Positions 1-9,158 are shown, counted from the first letter of the stretch. The stretch is DNA of 64,000 nucleotides from Acinetobacter amyesii (GCF_002018365.1 NZ_MVKX01000001.1:1-64000), one strand, 5' to 3'. Numbers and translations: made by a program. Notes: a model not told the origin generated them from the letters alone.

Positions 1-58
1 GCATGTGTTAAGCCTGCCGCCAGCGTTCAATCTGAGCCATGATCAAACTCTTCAGTTT
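1..58 (-). rRNA. rrs: 16S ribosomal RNA, 5' end (partial)
   Basis: Read on the minus strand, these bases are the conserved start of bacterial 16S rRNA, with the AGAGTTTGATC...GGCTCAG block (the universal 27F priming region) followed by GAACGCTGGCGGCAGGC. Only the first ~58 nt are inside the window; the rest of the rrn operon lies to the left. The exact mature 5' end is a guess from the family. Confidence 0.97.
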
Positions 59-310
59 AAAATCAATAGTACATATAGTGTACCAATCTTGGCTCATCAA
101 TTACTGACAAAAATTTGCTCAAATAAACTTCGAGTAATTTCTACCATTAATCAATGAAAATAATTTCGATCGATCAATCAGTAAAAATCCACACAAGTTG
201 TTCTTCATAATCTCTTAATGATCTTCTCAATGCTTCGTCAGCAAATAAGAAAACAACATCAAACAACTCAAAACCTTACGTTTATCGCTGTCTGCGTTGG
301 TATGCAGCGT

Positions 311-338
311 ATTGTATAGAGTTTCAAAACAAACACAA
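311..338 (-). promoter_or_regulatory. Probable rrn promoter
   Basis: On the minus strand a TTGTGT box (333-338) is followed after 16 bases by TACAAT (311-316). It points toward the 16S gene and would give a leader of roughly 245 nt, a normal length for rrn operons. The call rests on position and a fair sigma-70 match; further rrn promoters may lie in the AT-rich bases upstream (340-480). Confidence 0.55.
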
Positions 339-493
339 GCCCCTATCATAGAAATTTCTATCATATTGCGCTTGAGTGTATATTTTTTAAACTAAATGCA
401 ATTTATTGCTTATTTAAAGATCAATATATCCACATATTTTGCTTTATGAAAGACGAATTTTATAATTGTTGGTGATTTTTATATTCTTCAATC

Positions 494-521
494 TAAAAAG
501 CCCGTAATTCAACGGACTTTT
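494..521 (-). terminator. Rho-independent terminator of the DUF2057 gene
   Basis: On the minus strand AAAAGTCCGT pairs with ACGGGCTTTT across a short loop, with one G-T wobble, and ends in a T run. It lies about 50 bases after the stop codon of the leftward DUF2057 gene. Confidence 0.75.
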
Positions 522-568
522 CGAATAATACGAATTTTAAGAAAACTAATGAAGTTACGAAAGTGACT

Positions 569-1246
569 TTAGTTTGCTTGCTCAGCCAACCAACTCATGA
601 ATTTTTGTCGTTCAGCTTTACTAGCCTTCTGCCAAAGCTGAATTAATTGTTGATCTGCCCCATTTTCATTAATAGTCACATTTTTTGGAGCAGCTACAGG
701 AGATACTACGTTCGTTGGCTTTACTGCTACGGATTGTGCATAAATAGGTGCCGGTTGATTTTCTGGCACAACTTCTTTCTTCGTAAAATCTACGGCATTA
801 CCCAAAACACCATTGGAGAAAATCGTTTTTTGTTCTTTCTTTGCCCCAGCTTGCTGCACAAGTAATTGATTAGATTTGTCATACAAACCAAATATCGGTT
901 GGTCTTTATATTTTTGCGCAGCATCAAAATCTTTTGGTGCATTGACTAGACCCAAACGATACTCTTGCCCATCAATCAGTGCTGGAGTACGAATAGCAGC
1001 AACACCTGACTTTAATATATCGTGGGAATTATCAGCATGTTGAAAAAATTCGCTATAACGTACCGTTAATAGGTTTTCACCTGCGTCTAGCTTATATTTC
1101 TCGGTAGATCGAAATAAACCACCAGTAACTTCTTGATCATTAACTGCAACTATTTTGATTTCTTCCGGAACAGTCAAAGTTACAGCTGCAAATCCTGCAC
1201 TACTTAACATCAGCGCTGCAGCAGCAACAGTTAATCTTAAAGTCAT
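569..1246 (-). CDS. DUF2057 (YccT-like) secreted protein
   Basis: The product is a ~225-residue exported protein of the DUF2057/YccT family, of unknown molecular function. It has an N-terminal Sec signal (positive start, AAALMLSSAGFA core), then the family beta-rich region with the FRS.EKY.LDAG...LTVRY pattern and the P.L.DGQEYRL segment. The C-terminal ~40 residues look like a short helical tail (LIQLWQKASKAERQKFMSWL). A GTG lies 9 bases upstream, but AAAGAG abuts it, so the ATG at 1246 with 8-base spacing is the better start. It is a single gene next to the rrn operon with its own terminator. Confidence 0.85.
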   Translation of the reverse strand: MTLRLTVAAAALMLSSAGFAAVTLTVPEEIKIVAVNDQEVTGGLFRSTEKYKLDAGENLLTVRYSEFFQHADNSHDILKSGVAAIRTPALIDGQEYRLGLVNAPKDFDAAQKYKDQPIFGLYDKSNQLLVQQAGAKKEQKTIFSNGVLGNAVDFTKKEVVPENQPAPIYAQSVAVKPTNVVSPVAAPKNVTINENGADQQLIQLWQKASKAERQKFMSWLAEQAN

Positions 1247-1382
1247 CATTATCACTCTTTATCAATTATTTAGTTTCGAATGCACTATGCAATGCATATG
1301 TGACAATCTTATGACATCTCACAATCACTGTATATTTAGTTTCAAGACATTATTTAGATATTCATTCAAAAATTTTGCATAT

Positions 1383-1411
1383 AAAAAAAGGATGCTTAAT
1401 GCATCCTTTTT
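1383..1411 (-). terminator. Rho-independent terminator, both directions possible
   Basis: AAAAAGGATGC, loop TTAAT, GCATCCTTTTT forms a perfect 11-bp stem with A and T runs on both sides. It sits 20 bases after the stop of the leftward nitroreductase gene. Confidence 0.85.
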
Positions 1412-1431
1412 CATTTATCACACCATCATTA

Positions 1432-2025
1432 TTACTTAAATGTTTTGAATCGTTCTTCATCTGCAATAAAGGTTTTTTCACCTGCAGGCGCTTCAATCGA
1501 ACCGAAAACAAGTTGTGCACGTAGTTTCCATTGATCTGGCACATCAAATGCCGCAGCTGTTTCAGCATCAACAATTGGATTGTAATGTTGCAATGACGCC
1601 CCGATATTTTTTTCAGCCAAAGCCGTCCAAGTGGCAAATTGCGCAATCGCCGTTGAGTGTTCAGACCATACTGGGAAATTATCTGCATAAAGTGCAAATT
1701 GTTCTTGGAGAGCTTTTACTACAGCCTGATCTTCATAAAATAATGCTGTACCAAAACCTGCTGCAAAACTATTAATCTTGCCATTGGTTCCTTCAAATGC
1801 ATCTGCAGGTACAATTTTACGTAAAGTTTCACGTACGATATTCCAGAATTTTTGATGTGCATCACCAAACAGAATAACGACACGAGATGTTTGAGAGTTA
1901 AATGATGATGGACTTAAACGTACAGCATCTTTAATGGTTTGCTCAATTTCATCTTGCGACAAACTTACGTTATTACCAATAGAATAAATTGTGCGACGTT
2001 GTTCGATTTGATTCAAGAATGACAT
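1432..2025 (-). CDS. Nitroreductase family protein (Frm2/Hbn1-like)
   Basis: This 197-residue protein belongs to the FMN-dependent nitroreductase fold, in the Frm2/Hbn1-like branch. Visible signatures are RRTIYSIG near the N terminus, PSSFNSQTSR (FMN phosphate and ring region), the GASLQHYNP block and the LVFGSIE block near the C terminus. Such enzymes use NAD(P)H to reduce nitro or quinone-like compounds; the physiological substrate is not known. The start at 2025 is chosen because AGAGG lies 8 bases upstream. It is a paralogue of the next gene, which lies in the same orientation 216 bases upstream. Confidence 0.88.
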   Translation of the reverse strand: MSFLNQIEQRRTIYSIGNNVSLSQDEIEQTIKDAVRLSPSSFNSQTSRVVILFGDAHQKFWNIVRETLRKIVPADAFEGTNGKINSFAAGFGTALFYEDQAVVKALQEQFALYADNFPVWSEHSTAIAQFATWTALAEKNIGASLQHYNPIVDAETAAAFDVPDQWKLRAQLVFGSIEAPAGEKTFIADEERFKTFK

Positions 2026-2241
2026 TACAAGACCTCTTTTTATTTTCAATTAGCTGACTAAGTTGAGATTTATAATAGGTGATGTTTTTAACAGTTGCAT
2101 GACTATATTTACAACATTGTGTCTTATTTCTAGAACAATCAGTTGCAAGCATCTAAATACCTACAACTCACTTACTTTCCAAATTTTGGTTTCACTGTCT
2201 TTAGGACAGCAGAAATCAAAGCAACTTACAGAACATAGAAA

Positions 2242-2928
2242 TTACTCATAAATTCTAAACTGATCTTGATCTTCTGATTCTAAACGTTCAGGCGTTTGAC
2301 CTTCAATTGAACCAAAGACCAACTGCGCTCGAAGCAGCCATTGTTTTGAAATACCAAAGTGTTCGGCAACAGCATAATCAATGTGTGGATTATAGTGTTG
2401 TAAACATGCGCCTAAACCTGCATCTGCGATCGAAGTCCATACTGCGAATTGCGCCATGCCAGACGTTTGCTCCGACCACACTGGAAAATCTTCTGCACTT
2501 AATGGCACTTTCTTTTGTAATTGTTGAATCACAGCTTGATCTTCATAGAAAAGCACAGTTCCCAGGCCAGCCGCACACTGATCTATTTTGAGCGCCACGC
2601 CCTCAAAAATATAACTCGCAACATTCTTGCGTTGTACGTCTTTTACAATGTCCCAAAATTTTTGATGAGATTCGCCAAATAAAACCACAATACGTGTGCT
2701 TTGCGAATTATATGCAGATGGACAACTTCTTACGGATTCTTGAATCAGTTCCGCCAAATAAGCCTGACTGTAATGTACCTTCTTTCCAAGTTCGTAGATA
2801 CTACGACGTTTCTTTAGTTGGTCGACAAAGGACGCTTCTACTTCTTGGTCAATATTTTTCTTTTTTAATTTAAATTCTTTAGTGATATCCGCAGTCAATA
2901 CATGACCAATTTTATCGAGTAACGCCAC
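2242..2928 (-). CDS. Nitroreductase family protein, second Frm2-like paralogue
   Basis: A second Frm2/Hbn1-type nitroreductase sharing the same blocks as its neighbour: RRSIYELG, PSAYNSQSTR, FYEDQAVIQ, GACLQHYNP and LVFGSIEG. It differs by a ~35-residue charged N-terminal extension (KEFKLKKKNIDQEVEA) before the conserved fold. The start is uncertain. A GTG at 2928 has a GGGG element 10 bases upstream, while a TTG at 2967 would add 13 residues. A single origin by tandem duplication is likely, but the two copies are already quite divergent. Confidence 0.85.
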   Translation of the reverse strand: MALLDKIGHVLTADITKEFKLKKKNIDQEVEASFVDQLKKRRSIYELGKKVHYSQAYLAELIQESVRSCPSAYNSQSTRIVVLFGESHQKFWDIVKDVQRKNVASYIFEGVALKIDQCAAGLGTVLFYEDQAVIQQLQKKVPLSAEDFPVWSEQTSGMAQFAVWTSIADAGLGACLQHYNPHIDYAVAEHFGISKQWLLRAQLVFGSIEGQTPERLESEDQDQFRIYE

Positions 2929-3049
2929 CCTAAACACCCCAAAGCAATTTTTATATATAAACAACAATTCCTTATTTATTCTAAGGGTATATCAGGCTAA
3001 ATTTTGACTATGATTTATTCACATGTTGCTTTTTAAATCAATCAGTAAG

Positions 3050-3084
3050 CTCAAAAACAAAAAACTCCGCATTTTGCGGAGTTT
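3050..3084 (-). terminator. Rho-independent terminator of ftsY
   Basis: AAACTCCGCA and TGCGGAGTTT form a perfect 10-bp stem with a 3-base loop, followed on the minus strand by a T-rich run. It starts 20 bases after the ftsY stop codon. Confidence 0.85.
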
Positions 3085-3103
3085 ATGTGACATTTAACGC
3101 ATT

Positions 3104-4210
3104 TTATTTATCAGTTTCAAATAATGCTGCGACAAATGATTTTGCTGAGAATGGACGCAAGTCATCAATTTTCTCACCTACCCCAATAAAACGAATTGGT
3201 ACATGGGTACGGCTTGCAATATTGAATAACACACCACCTTTCGCAGTACCATCCAGTTTAGTAATGGTTAGACCTGTAAGCCCTACTGCCTCGTCAAACA
3301 TTTCAACTTGGTTAATGGCATTTTGACCTGTGCCTGCATCTACCACTAACATCACTTCATGCGGAGCTGTAGCGTCAATTTTTTGCATTACACGTTTTAC
3401 TTTAGACAACTCTTGCATGAGGTGTCCTTTGTTATGTAAACGACCTGCGGTGTCTGCAATCAGTACATCTACGCCTTTTGCACGAGCACTTTCAAATGCA
3501 TCAAAAATAACTGATGCAGAATCTGCACCATGACCTTGAGCTACAACGGCAATATTATTGCGTTCGCCCCAAATTTGTAATTGTTCTGTCGCTGCTGCAC
3601 GGAATGTATCACCAGCAGCCAACATTACTTTTTTACCTTCACCTTGTAAGCGTTTCGCTAATTTACCAATCGTGGTGGTTTTACCCACACCATTTACACC
3701 AACAACCAAAATCACATATGGATTTTTATTGCTGTCGATATGTAGCGGTTTAACACGTGGTGCAAGTAATGCGACAAGTTCTTCTTGAAGCGCTTTATAC
3801 AAAGAGTGTGAGTAAATTAAATCGCCACGTTCAGTACGTTCAGTTAAGTTCGCAATAATCGTTTTGGTTGCATCGACACCAATATCAGCAACCAAAAGTT
3901 GCTCTTCAACTTCTTCTAAAAGTTCATCGTCAATTTCCTTCCCACCGATCAGGATATTCACCATGCCGTCTGCCAAGTTCTTACGTGACTTTGCTAGACC
4001 TTCTTTCATTCGACTAAAGAAGCCGCCTTTCGCCTTCGAGTCTTCAGTTTCTGACTCTGTTTCTTGTAATGGTGCAGCAACTTCTTGCTGTACTTTCGGT
4101 GTCTCGATAATCGGCACATTTACCGCAGGTAAACTCGGTAGCGTGACATCGTCATCACCGATATCAGCATCAATCAAAAATTTATTCTGCCCATGAGATT
4201 GCTGTTGCAT
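3104..4210 (-). CDS. ftsY: Signal recognition particle receptor FtsY
   Basis: FtsY is the membrane-associated GTPase that docks SRP-ribosome complexes at the Sec translocon. The protein is 368 residues: an acidic N-terminal A region (1-60), the N domain helical bundle from about 65, then the NG GTPase with P-loop GVNGVGKT at 171-178, DTFRAAA at 201-207, DTAGR at 253-257 and TKLDGTAKGG at 317-326. All GTPase motifs are intact. It diverges from the M16 peptidase pair, a neighbourhood seen in many gammaproteobacteria. Confidence 0.97.
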   Translation of the reverse strand: MQQQSHGQNKFLIDADIGDDDVTLPSLPAVNVPIIETPKVQQEVAAPLQETESETEDSKAKGGFFSRMKEGLAKSRKNLADGMVNILIGGKEIDDELLEEVEEQLLVADIGVDATKTIIANLTERTERGDLIYSHSLYKALQEELVALLAPRVKPLHIDSNKNPYVILVVGVNGVGKTTTIGKLAKRLQGEGKKVMLAAGDTFRAAATEQLQIWGERNNIAVVAQGHGADSASVIFDAFESARAKGVDVLIADTAGRLHNKGHLMQELSKVKRVMQKIDATAPHEVMLVVDAGTGQNAINQVEMFDEAVGLTGLTITKLDGTAKGGVLFNIASRTHVPIRFIGVGEKIDDLRPFSAKSFVAALFETDK

Positions 4211-4376
4211 GCCGAATCCTTGAAAAGCACTGCGTTAAAAAAACCGATTCTATCATAAGTTATCTTAAATTGAGTCGATACACGCCCGTCAGAGCGAAGC
4301 TCACTAAAAAACAACATGTTGAACTTGCAATCAAAATTAACTTTAGGAAAACTAGATAGCTATAAAATGCATTTTA

Positions 4377-5891
4377 ATGGATTCCTTTGTGTCCCATAAA
4401 AACAGATTTTCTCCTTTTCTTTTTAAAACTTTATTTCGCTCTGCGCTTCCTATCTGTGTCATCAGCAGTTGCCTTTGGTCTGCACCCAATCTACATGCAG
4501 ACACACGTACCCAATTAACGCGTAGCACCTTTGAAACCACGCTTAAAAATGGTTTAAAGGTCATTATCCGTGAAGACCACCGTGCACCAATGGTAATGAC
4601 TCATATTTGGTATCGCGTTGGCAGTAGTGATGAGTCGGGCAATCTATTAGGGATCTCCCACGCACTCGAACATATGATGTTTAAAGGAACCACTAAAGTT
4701 CCTAATGATGAATTTACACGTCTCAGCCGTATCTATGGCGGCAGCATCAACGCTGCAACCTTTACCAATTACACCAATTATTATCAGTTGTATCCTAAAG
4801 CCTATTTTCCTATGGCGTTGGAGCTCGAAGCGGATCGTATGAGTAATTTACGATTACAACAACAAGATTTCGACCCTGAAATTAAAGTGGTTATGGAAGA
4901 ACGCCGACAGCGCACAGATGACAACCCACGTTCTTTGGCTTATGAACGTTTCAAATGGATCTCTTATCCAACCAGTCATTATCGCCAACCCGTCATTGGG
5001 CATATGAAAAATCTGCAAAACATCAAATTGGCAGATTTAAAACAATGGTATAAAGATTGGTATACCCCGAATAACGCCATTTTGGTGATTGTCGGTGATG
5101 TCGATGCCGAAGCAGCCATTCGTCAAATTCAAAAATACTTTGGTGATATTCCATCACGCAAAACACCTGATCGTAACGATGTGATGGAATTCGAACATGT
5201 GGGCTATCGTCATATGGAACTAAATTTACCCGTACAAGTGCCTAATTTGTATATGGCGTGGAATGTACGCTCACTGGCTACTGCAAAAAACCCACAAGAT
5301 GCATATGCTCTCAATATTATTCGCAACATTTTAGATAGTGGTATTTCATCGCGCCTACAAGACAAACTGGTACGCGATAGAAAATTACTCACCGCTGTAA
5401 GTGTTTCTTATGATCCATACAATCGTGGAGACAGCTTGTTTACCATTTCAGCACTCCCTGCTGATGGCGTCAAAATGGAACAAGCTCAAAAGGCGATACA
5501 AGATGAAATCGACACTTTAAAAACAGAATTAGTTAAAACACCTGAAGTTGAACGTATCACCACACGTTTTGTCTCCAATTTAGTCTATAACCAAGATGAC
5601 ATCAGCAGCCAAGCCAAGACTATTGGTAACTTAGAAGTCAATGGGCTCAGTTTCAGGCTAATGGACGAATTACCAAAATTATATGAAAACGTCAGCGCAC
5701 AGGATATTCAACGTGTCGCCAATGCGTATTTTGTCCGAGAAAATTTAAGCACCATGTATCTACTTCCAGAACAGACGGAGGTTCCAACAACCTCAAATAA
5801 AGCAGATCAAACAGTAAAATCCGCTCAAACGGAAGTTGTTATTCCAGAGCAACAGACCAGCTCAACCCAAAACACAGATAGCGTCTTGTAA
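4377..5891 (+). CDS. M16 family zinc peptidase, catalytic subunit type
   Basis: A 504-residue M16 (pitrilysin-type) metallopeptidase. A signal-like hydrophobic segment (residues 17-42, ending LHADT) predicts export to the periplasm. The inverted zinc motif HALEH is at 95-99, and the third ligand is expected at E174/E175 in VMEERRQ. The rest is the two-domain M16 fold. It is followed 9 bases later by a second M16 protein lacking the zinc motif, and such pairs usually act together as a heterodimer. The substrate is unknown. Confidence 0.93.
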   Translation: MDSFVSHKNRFSPFLFKTLFRSALPICVISSCLWSAPNLHADTRTQLTRSTFETTLKNGLKVIIREDHRAPMVMTHIWYRVGSSDESGNLLGISHALEHMMFKGTTKVPNDEFTRLSRIYGGSINAATFTNYTNYYQLYPKAYFPMALELEADRMSNLRLQQQDFDPEIKVVMEERRQRTDDNPRSLAYERFKWISYPTSHYRQPVIGHMKNLQNIKLADLKQWYKDWYTPNNAILVIVGDVDAEAAIRQIQKYFGDIPSRKTPDRNDVMEFEHVGYRHMELNLPVQVPNLYMAWNVRSLATAKNPQDAYALNIIRNILDSGISSRLQDKLVRDRKLLTAVSVSYDPYNRGDSLFTISALPADGVKMEQAQKAIQDEIDTLKTELVKTPEVERITTRFVSNLVYNQDDISSQAKTIGNLEVNGLSFRLMDELPKLYENVSAQDIQRVANAYFVRENLSTMYLLPEQTEVPTTSNKADQTVKSAQTEVVIPEQQTSSTQNTDSVL

Positions 5892-5900
5892 GGATTAGTG

Positions 5901-7469
5901 ATGACTATTACGAAAATTTTATCCCTAAGCTTACTCACTGCGTTTGGCTCAATCCTCCATGCAGAAACATATACGGAAAATGTTCCTGACCTCAACGATA
6001 ATCCGAGCCAATTACAATCTATCCCCATGCTGCAAAGTTTAAAGAATTTACAGATTGATAAAGACTACCGTGCTCCACTTGTTCAAGTGCTGAAAAACCG
6101 AAATGGTGTGAATAGCCTGTTTGTTGAGTCACAAGATCTACCCATGGTGGATATTCAACTGACCTTTAATGCAGGTTCTGCTCGTGATGAAGAAGTCGAA
6201 AAAGGCTTGTATGGTGTTGCCAACATGGCTGCACGTTTAATCGATGAAGGCACAGAAAAATACAATGCAACGCAAATTGCTTCAGTTTTTGACCAAACAG
6301 GTGCTCAATTTAGCGTACAAGCACATCGAGATATGTTTGTCGTTCGGCTACGCGTATTGTCAGACCCTAAAAAATTAGAACCTGCTTTAAGTATGATGAT
6401 GGACGTGATTAAAAATGCGACTTTTAAAACCTCTAGTCTAAACTTAGCTCTCAGTAATAACCAAGCTGGTCAGAAACAACTCCAAGAAAGCCCAAGTCGC
6501 TTAATGAATATTCGTTTCTATCGGGCTGTATACGGCACACATCCTTATGCAGAACCGATTACGGGAACCAATGGCAGTATCAAAAAAATCACCCCTGACA
6601 TTTTAAAGAAGTTTCGTAATCAATTTTTAGTTGCTCAAAATTTAAATATTGCCATTACAGGCAAACTCAGCAAAAAAGAAGCACAAAACCTTGCAGAACG
6701 TATTTCTGGAAACTTAAACCAAGGTGAAAAAGCTAAGGCGCTTGCACAACCAGAAGAAAAGCAAGGCTTTGATATCATCCATCTTCCCTATAATTCCACC
6801 CAAGCCAACGTCATATTTGGACATTTAGGCACCACACGCGATAACAAAGATCGATTAGCCTTAGAAGTAGCTAATCGAATGTTTGGCGGTGGTGGTTTTA
6901 ATTCGGTCCTCATGCAAGAGCTTCGGGTCAAACGTGGCTATACTTATGGTGCCTATAGTGCATTTAGCTTTAGCCAAGCGCCCGGTATCTTTAGTTTTAG
7001 CTATGGAACACGTCAAGATCAGCTTATAGATAGTATTCGAGTGGCACATAAGGCTTTTAATGATTTTGTCAAAATGCCTATTGATCAAAAACAAATGGAA
7101 GAAACCAAAGCCGGTATGCTGCGTGCTTTTCCGAATAATTACAGCAGTAATGCAACGATCAATGTACAGCTTGGTCTATTGGGCTTTTATCAACAAGACC
7201 CAGATTATTTGACCCAATACCCGAAGTTATTGGAAAAAATAACTGTAGCTGATGTACAAAATGCGGTTCGTACCTACATGCACCCTGAAAATATGACGGT
7301 GATTGTGGTCAGTAAAAACTTAGATAAAAATGAAGTGCAGCAGATATTGGAGGATAATGTACAAGCAACTCCAACCAAGATTATCCCTGCGACTAAGGCT
7401 GTTCCTCTGCCAAGGCCGGAAGTTGATGTGCCCGCACAGACTCCATCTGATAAGCATGCATCAATTTAA
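5901..7469 (+). CDS. M16 family peptidase homologue without zinc motif
   Basis: A 522-residue M16 relative with a signal peptide (LSLLTAFGSILHAE). Where the partner has HxxEH this protein has GVANMAARLIDEG, so it cannot bind zinc in the usual way. It keeps the RGYTYGAYS region, the R/Y substrate-binding motif of the non-catalytic M16 half. It probably forms the substrate-binding half of a heterodimer with the upstream gene. AAGGA at 5890-5894 overlaps the stop of the first gene, so the two are translationally linked; the ATG at 5901 is preferred over the GTG at 5898. Its last 77 bases overlap a convergent gene. Confidence 0.92.
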   Translation: MTITKILSLSLLTAFGSILHAETYTENVPDLNDNPSQLQSIPMLQSLKNLQIDKDYRAPLVQVLKNRNGVNSLFVESQDLPMVDIQLTFNAGSARDEEVEKGLYGVANMAARLIDEGTEKYNATQIASVFDQTGAQFSVQAHRDMFVVRLRVLSDPKKLEPALSMMMDVIKNATFKTSSLNLALSNNQAGQKQLQESPSRLMNIRFYRAVYGTHPYAEPITGTNGSIKKITPDILKKFRNQFLVAQNLNIAITGKLSKKEAQNLAERISGNLNQGEKAKALAQPEEKQGFDIIHLPYNSTQANVIFGHLGTTRDNKDRLALEVANRMFGGGGFNSVLMQELRVKRGYTYGAYSAFSFSQAPGIFSFSYGTRQDQLIDSIRVAHKAFNDFVKMPIDQKQMEETKAGMLRAFPNNYSSNATINVQLGLLGFYQQDPDYLTQYPKLLEKITVADVQNAVRTYMHPENMTVIVVSKNLDKNEVQQILEDNVQATPTKIIPATKAVPLPRPEVDVPAQTPSDKHASI

Positions 7470-7716
7470 GATAAGCACCCACACGAATGCGATCTTGCTG
7501 TCTCAGTAGCATCGCCATTTCCTGTGTTTCAGGATAACTTTGCTGCAACGCAAGTCGTGACACGTTTTGGTATTGCTGTACAGAAATAGGACGATATAAG
7601 GCAATTATAGCCAATACCAAAATCACCACGATCATGACTGAAACAAAGATATTATAAATTTGCTCTAGCTGTATTTTAGATTTGAATTGAATAATTTTTT
7701 CTAAATCAATAGTCAT
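7393..7716 (-). CDS. Small single-pass membrane protein, unknown function
   Basis: A 107-residue protein with a charged N terminus, one strong membrane helix at about residues 22-44 and a soluble helical C terminus ending in acidic EEQP. I do not recognise the family. The ATG has a good GAGG element 6 bases upstream, which supports a real gene. Its 3' end overlaps the convergent M16 gene by 77 bases, so the two transcripts share antisense sequence there. Confidence 0.65.
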   Translation of the reverse strand: MTIDLEKIIQFKSKIQLEQIYNIFVSVMIVVILVLAIIALYRPISVQQYQNVSRLALQQSYPETQEMAMLLRQQDRIRVGAYLKLMHAYQMESVRAHQLPALAEEQP

Positions 7717-7825
7717 ACACTACCTCAGGTTCAAAGTAGTGTATGGCTGACGTTCAAGAAGTTCAAGTCACAGCGCTTAAAACTGCATCAGTCCACTGTT
7801 TCAGTCTGTGAGTTAGCTAAACAAT

Positions 7826-8185
7826 TTAATGAATAATGGTACGTATCACCGCAAAATAAAGAATCAATGCAATAATCGCCAAAACGATAAATACTGCAAA
7901 AATACTCATTCCACCCTCTGCATGCGCAGGATGTAAATCATCATCATCGGCGATTTTGAGTAATTCGCCATTATATGCATTGTAAAATTCTAAGCGCTGT
8001 CCCTTATCTAAATCCCGTGTGAAATCATATACACGTTTGCGCTGTGCTAAACCAAAATCCCCTAAATGAATCTCCTGATGAAAAATTGCGTCATCAAGAT
8101 TGCGACGATGTAGATGTGCCAATTCCACAATTTGCGCTAATGTCGGAGGATAATCTAAAGTTAAACCGTCTAAAACTTTTGTCAT
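7826..8185 (-). CDS. C-terminally anchored membrane protein, unknown
   Basis: A 119-residue protein with a soluble, charged N-terminal ~90 residues (four consecutive Asp near 80) and a single hydrophobic helix near the C terminus (FAVFIVLAIIALILYFAV), the layout of a tail-anchored protein. AAGGAG lies 7 bases before the ATG. No known domain is recognised. It lies close to the preceding membrane protein gene on the same strand, with 109 bases between them. Confidence 0.7.
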   Translation of the reverse strand: MTKVLDGLTLDYPPTLAQIVELAHLHRRNLDDAIFHQEIHLGDFGLAQRKRVYDFTRDLDKGQRLEFYNAYNGELLKIADDDDLHPAHAEGGMSIFAVFIVLAIIALILYFAVIRTIIH

Positions 8186-8298
8186 TTTACTTCTCCTTAT
8201 TATCTACAACTTCTTATGTTAGTATTTTACTCATGAAAACAATTGTTCATTGTTTAATCATGTAAACTATAGCAAATTAGAAATATTTACGTGAATAG

Positions 8299-8327
8299 TT
8301 GACAATTTAAGATAATTGTAATATTAG
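8299..8327 (+). promoter_or_regulatory. Probable sigma-70 promoter of the Sel1-like gene
   Basis: A perfect TTGACA (8299-8304) is followed after 17 bases by TATTAG (8322-8327), a 4-of-6 match to the -10 consensus. It lies ~80 bases before the ATG at 8408. Confidence 0.5.
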
Positions 8328-8407
8328 TTTAATAATACTTAGTTATATTAGTTAATAGGGCTAAAGAATGGGCCCTTAATGATCATAATTAGAATAAGGA
8401 GTTAAAT

Positions 8408-8641
8408 ATGATTCAACAATTCTCTCAACATGAACTCGAACATGTATACGCAAATGCGGTAAACACAATTCAATCTCAAATGAACTTCAGCGATGCAGTT
8501 CACGAATTGGAAGATGCAGCTCGTGCTGGACATGGTAAAGCAGCGTTATTTTTGGCTGAACTTTATTATCAAGGCTTCCGCGTAGAACGTGACTCACTCA
8601 AAGCGCAATATTGGCAGAACATGGCCACCTTGCAAGCATAA
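8408..8641 (+). CDS. Short Sel1-like repeat protein
   Basis: A 77-residue cytoplasmic protein that is essentially one Sel1/TPR-like unit: ELEDAARAGHGKAALFLAELYYQG followed by the start of a second repeat helix (DSLKAQYWQNMA) has the A-x-G-x-A-x2-L-x3-Y-x2-G pattern. Sel1 repeats mediate protein contacts; the partner is unknown. AAGGAG at 8396-8401 gives a strong ribosome site and a terminator follows directly, so this is a stand-alone gene. Confidence 0.8.
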   Translation: MIQQFSQHELEHVYANAVNTIQSQMNFSDAVHELEDAARAGHGKAALFLAELYYQGFRVERDSLKAQYWQNMATLQA

Positions 8642-8642
8642 C

Positions 8643-8668
8643 AAAACGTCACTAAGGTGGCGTTTTTT
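8643..8668 (+). terminator. Rho-independent terminator of the Sel1-like gene
   Basis: AAAACGTCAC pairs with GTGGCGTTTT, with one wobble and a 4-base loop, and ends in a T run, two bases after the stop codon. Confidence 0.8.
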
Positions 8669-8777
8669 ACACCCTTCAACTTTTAACTACATAAATTCTT
8701 ACAATCCAGTTCAAAGCTTACACAGCTTTTACATAAGAATTTCCTACAATAGGAGCAACATCAACAACACGCTGCAT

Positions 8778-9158
8778 ATGATGTCTAAATTAAAGCAATA
8801 TAAACCTATTCCAAAAGATTTATTTTTCAAAATTAGTATTTTAAAAACCATGATGTACTGTGGAGTCCTTTGGGGTCTCTACCACCAACAAGGTTGGGCA
8901 ATGACCAGCGATCAAGATCATATTATCTTCCCGTTTTGGCTAAATGGCATTCAAGCGCATAAATATGCCAAAAAGCATTGGCCCAACTACACTCCACGAC
9001 GCATTACACCAGAAGATTTTGAGGCATCGCTATTACCGACATTAACACGCCTTAAAGTCATCCCTGCGTTGCATAGCTCTAGCCATATCCGTCTCAAGCT
9101 CACAACCTCGCAAATGCGTTTATTCTTTTTTAACCAAGATAAGATTCAAATGGCATAA
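8778..9158 (+). CDS. DUF2750-like protein
   Basis: A ~126-residue protein with the pattern WGLYHQQGWAM...FPFW...A.K.AKKHWPNYTPRRIT, which I take as the DUF2750 family of unknown function. The ATG pair at 8778/8781 is the likely start. The only strong AGGAG (8751-8755) is 22 bases upstream with no usable in-frame start near it, so translation initiation is uncertain. The open frame runs further upstream, but through the preceding terminator, so that part is not coding. Confidence 0.7.
   Translation: MMSKLKQYKPIPKDLFFKISILKTMMYCGVLWGLYHQQGWAMTSDQDHIIFPFWLNGIQAHKYAKKHWPNYTPRRITPEDFEASLLPTLTRLKVIPALHSSSHIRLKLTTSQMRLFFFNQDKIQMA

Larger units (their letters stand above)
59..568 (-). other. rrn leader and upstream region
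   Basis: This 510-base stretch has no convincing gene. Read on the minus strand it holds the promoter near 311-338, the pre-16S leader from about 305 down to 59, and, further upstream, the terminator of the DUF2057 gene. The leader should contain the NusB/BoxA antitermination signals and one half of the RNase III stem, but I could not fix BoxA to exact bases. Confidence 0.7.

Noticed and set aside
8589-8777. Upstream extension of the DUF2750-like frame.
   Set aside because: It runs backwards through the Sel1-gene terminator and into that gene, with no ribosome site.
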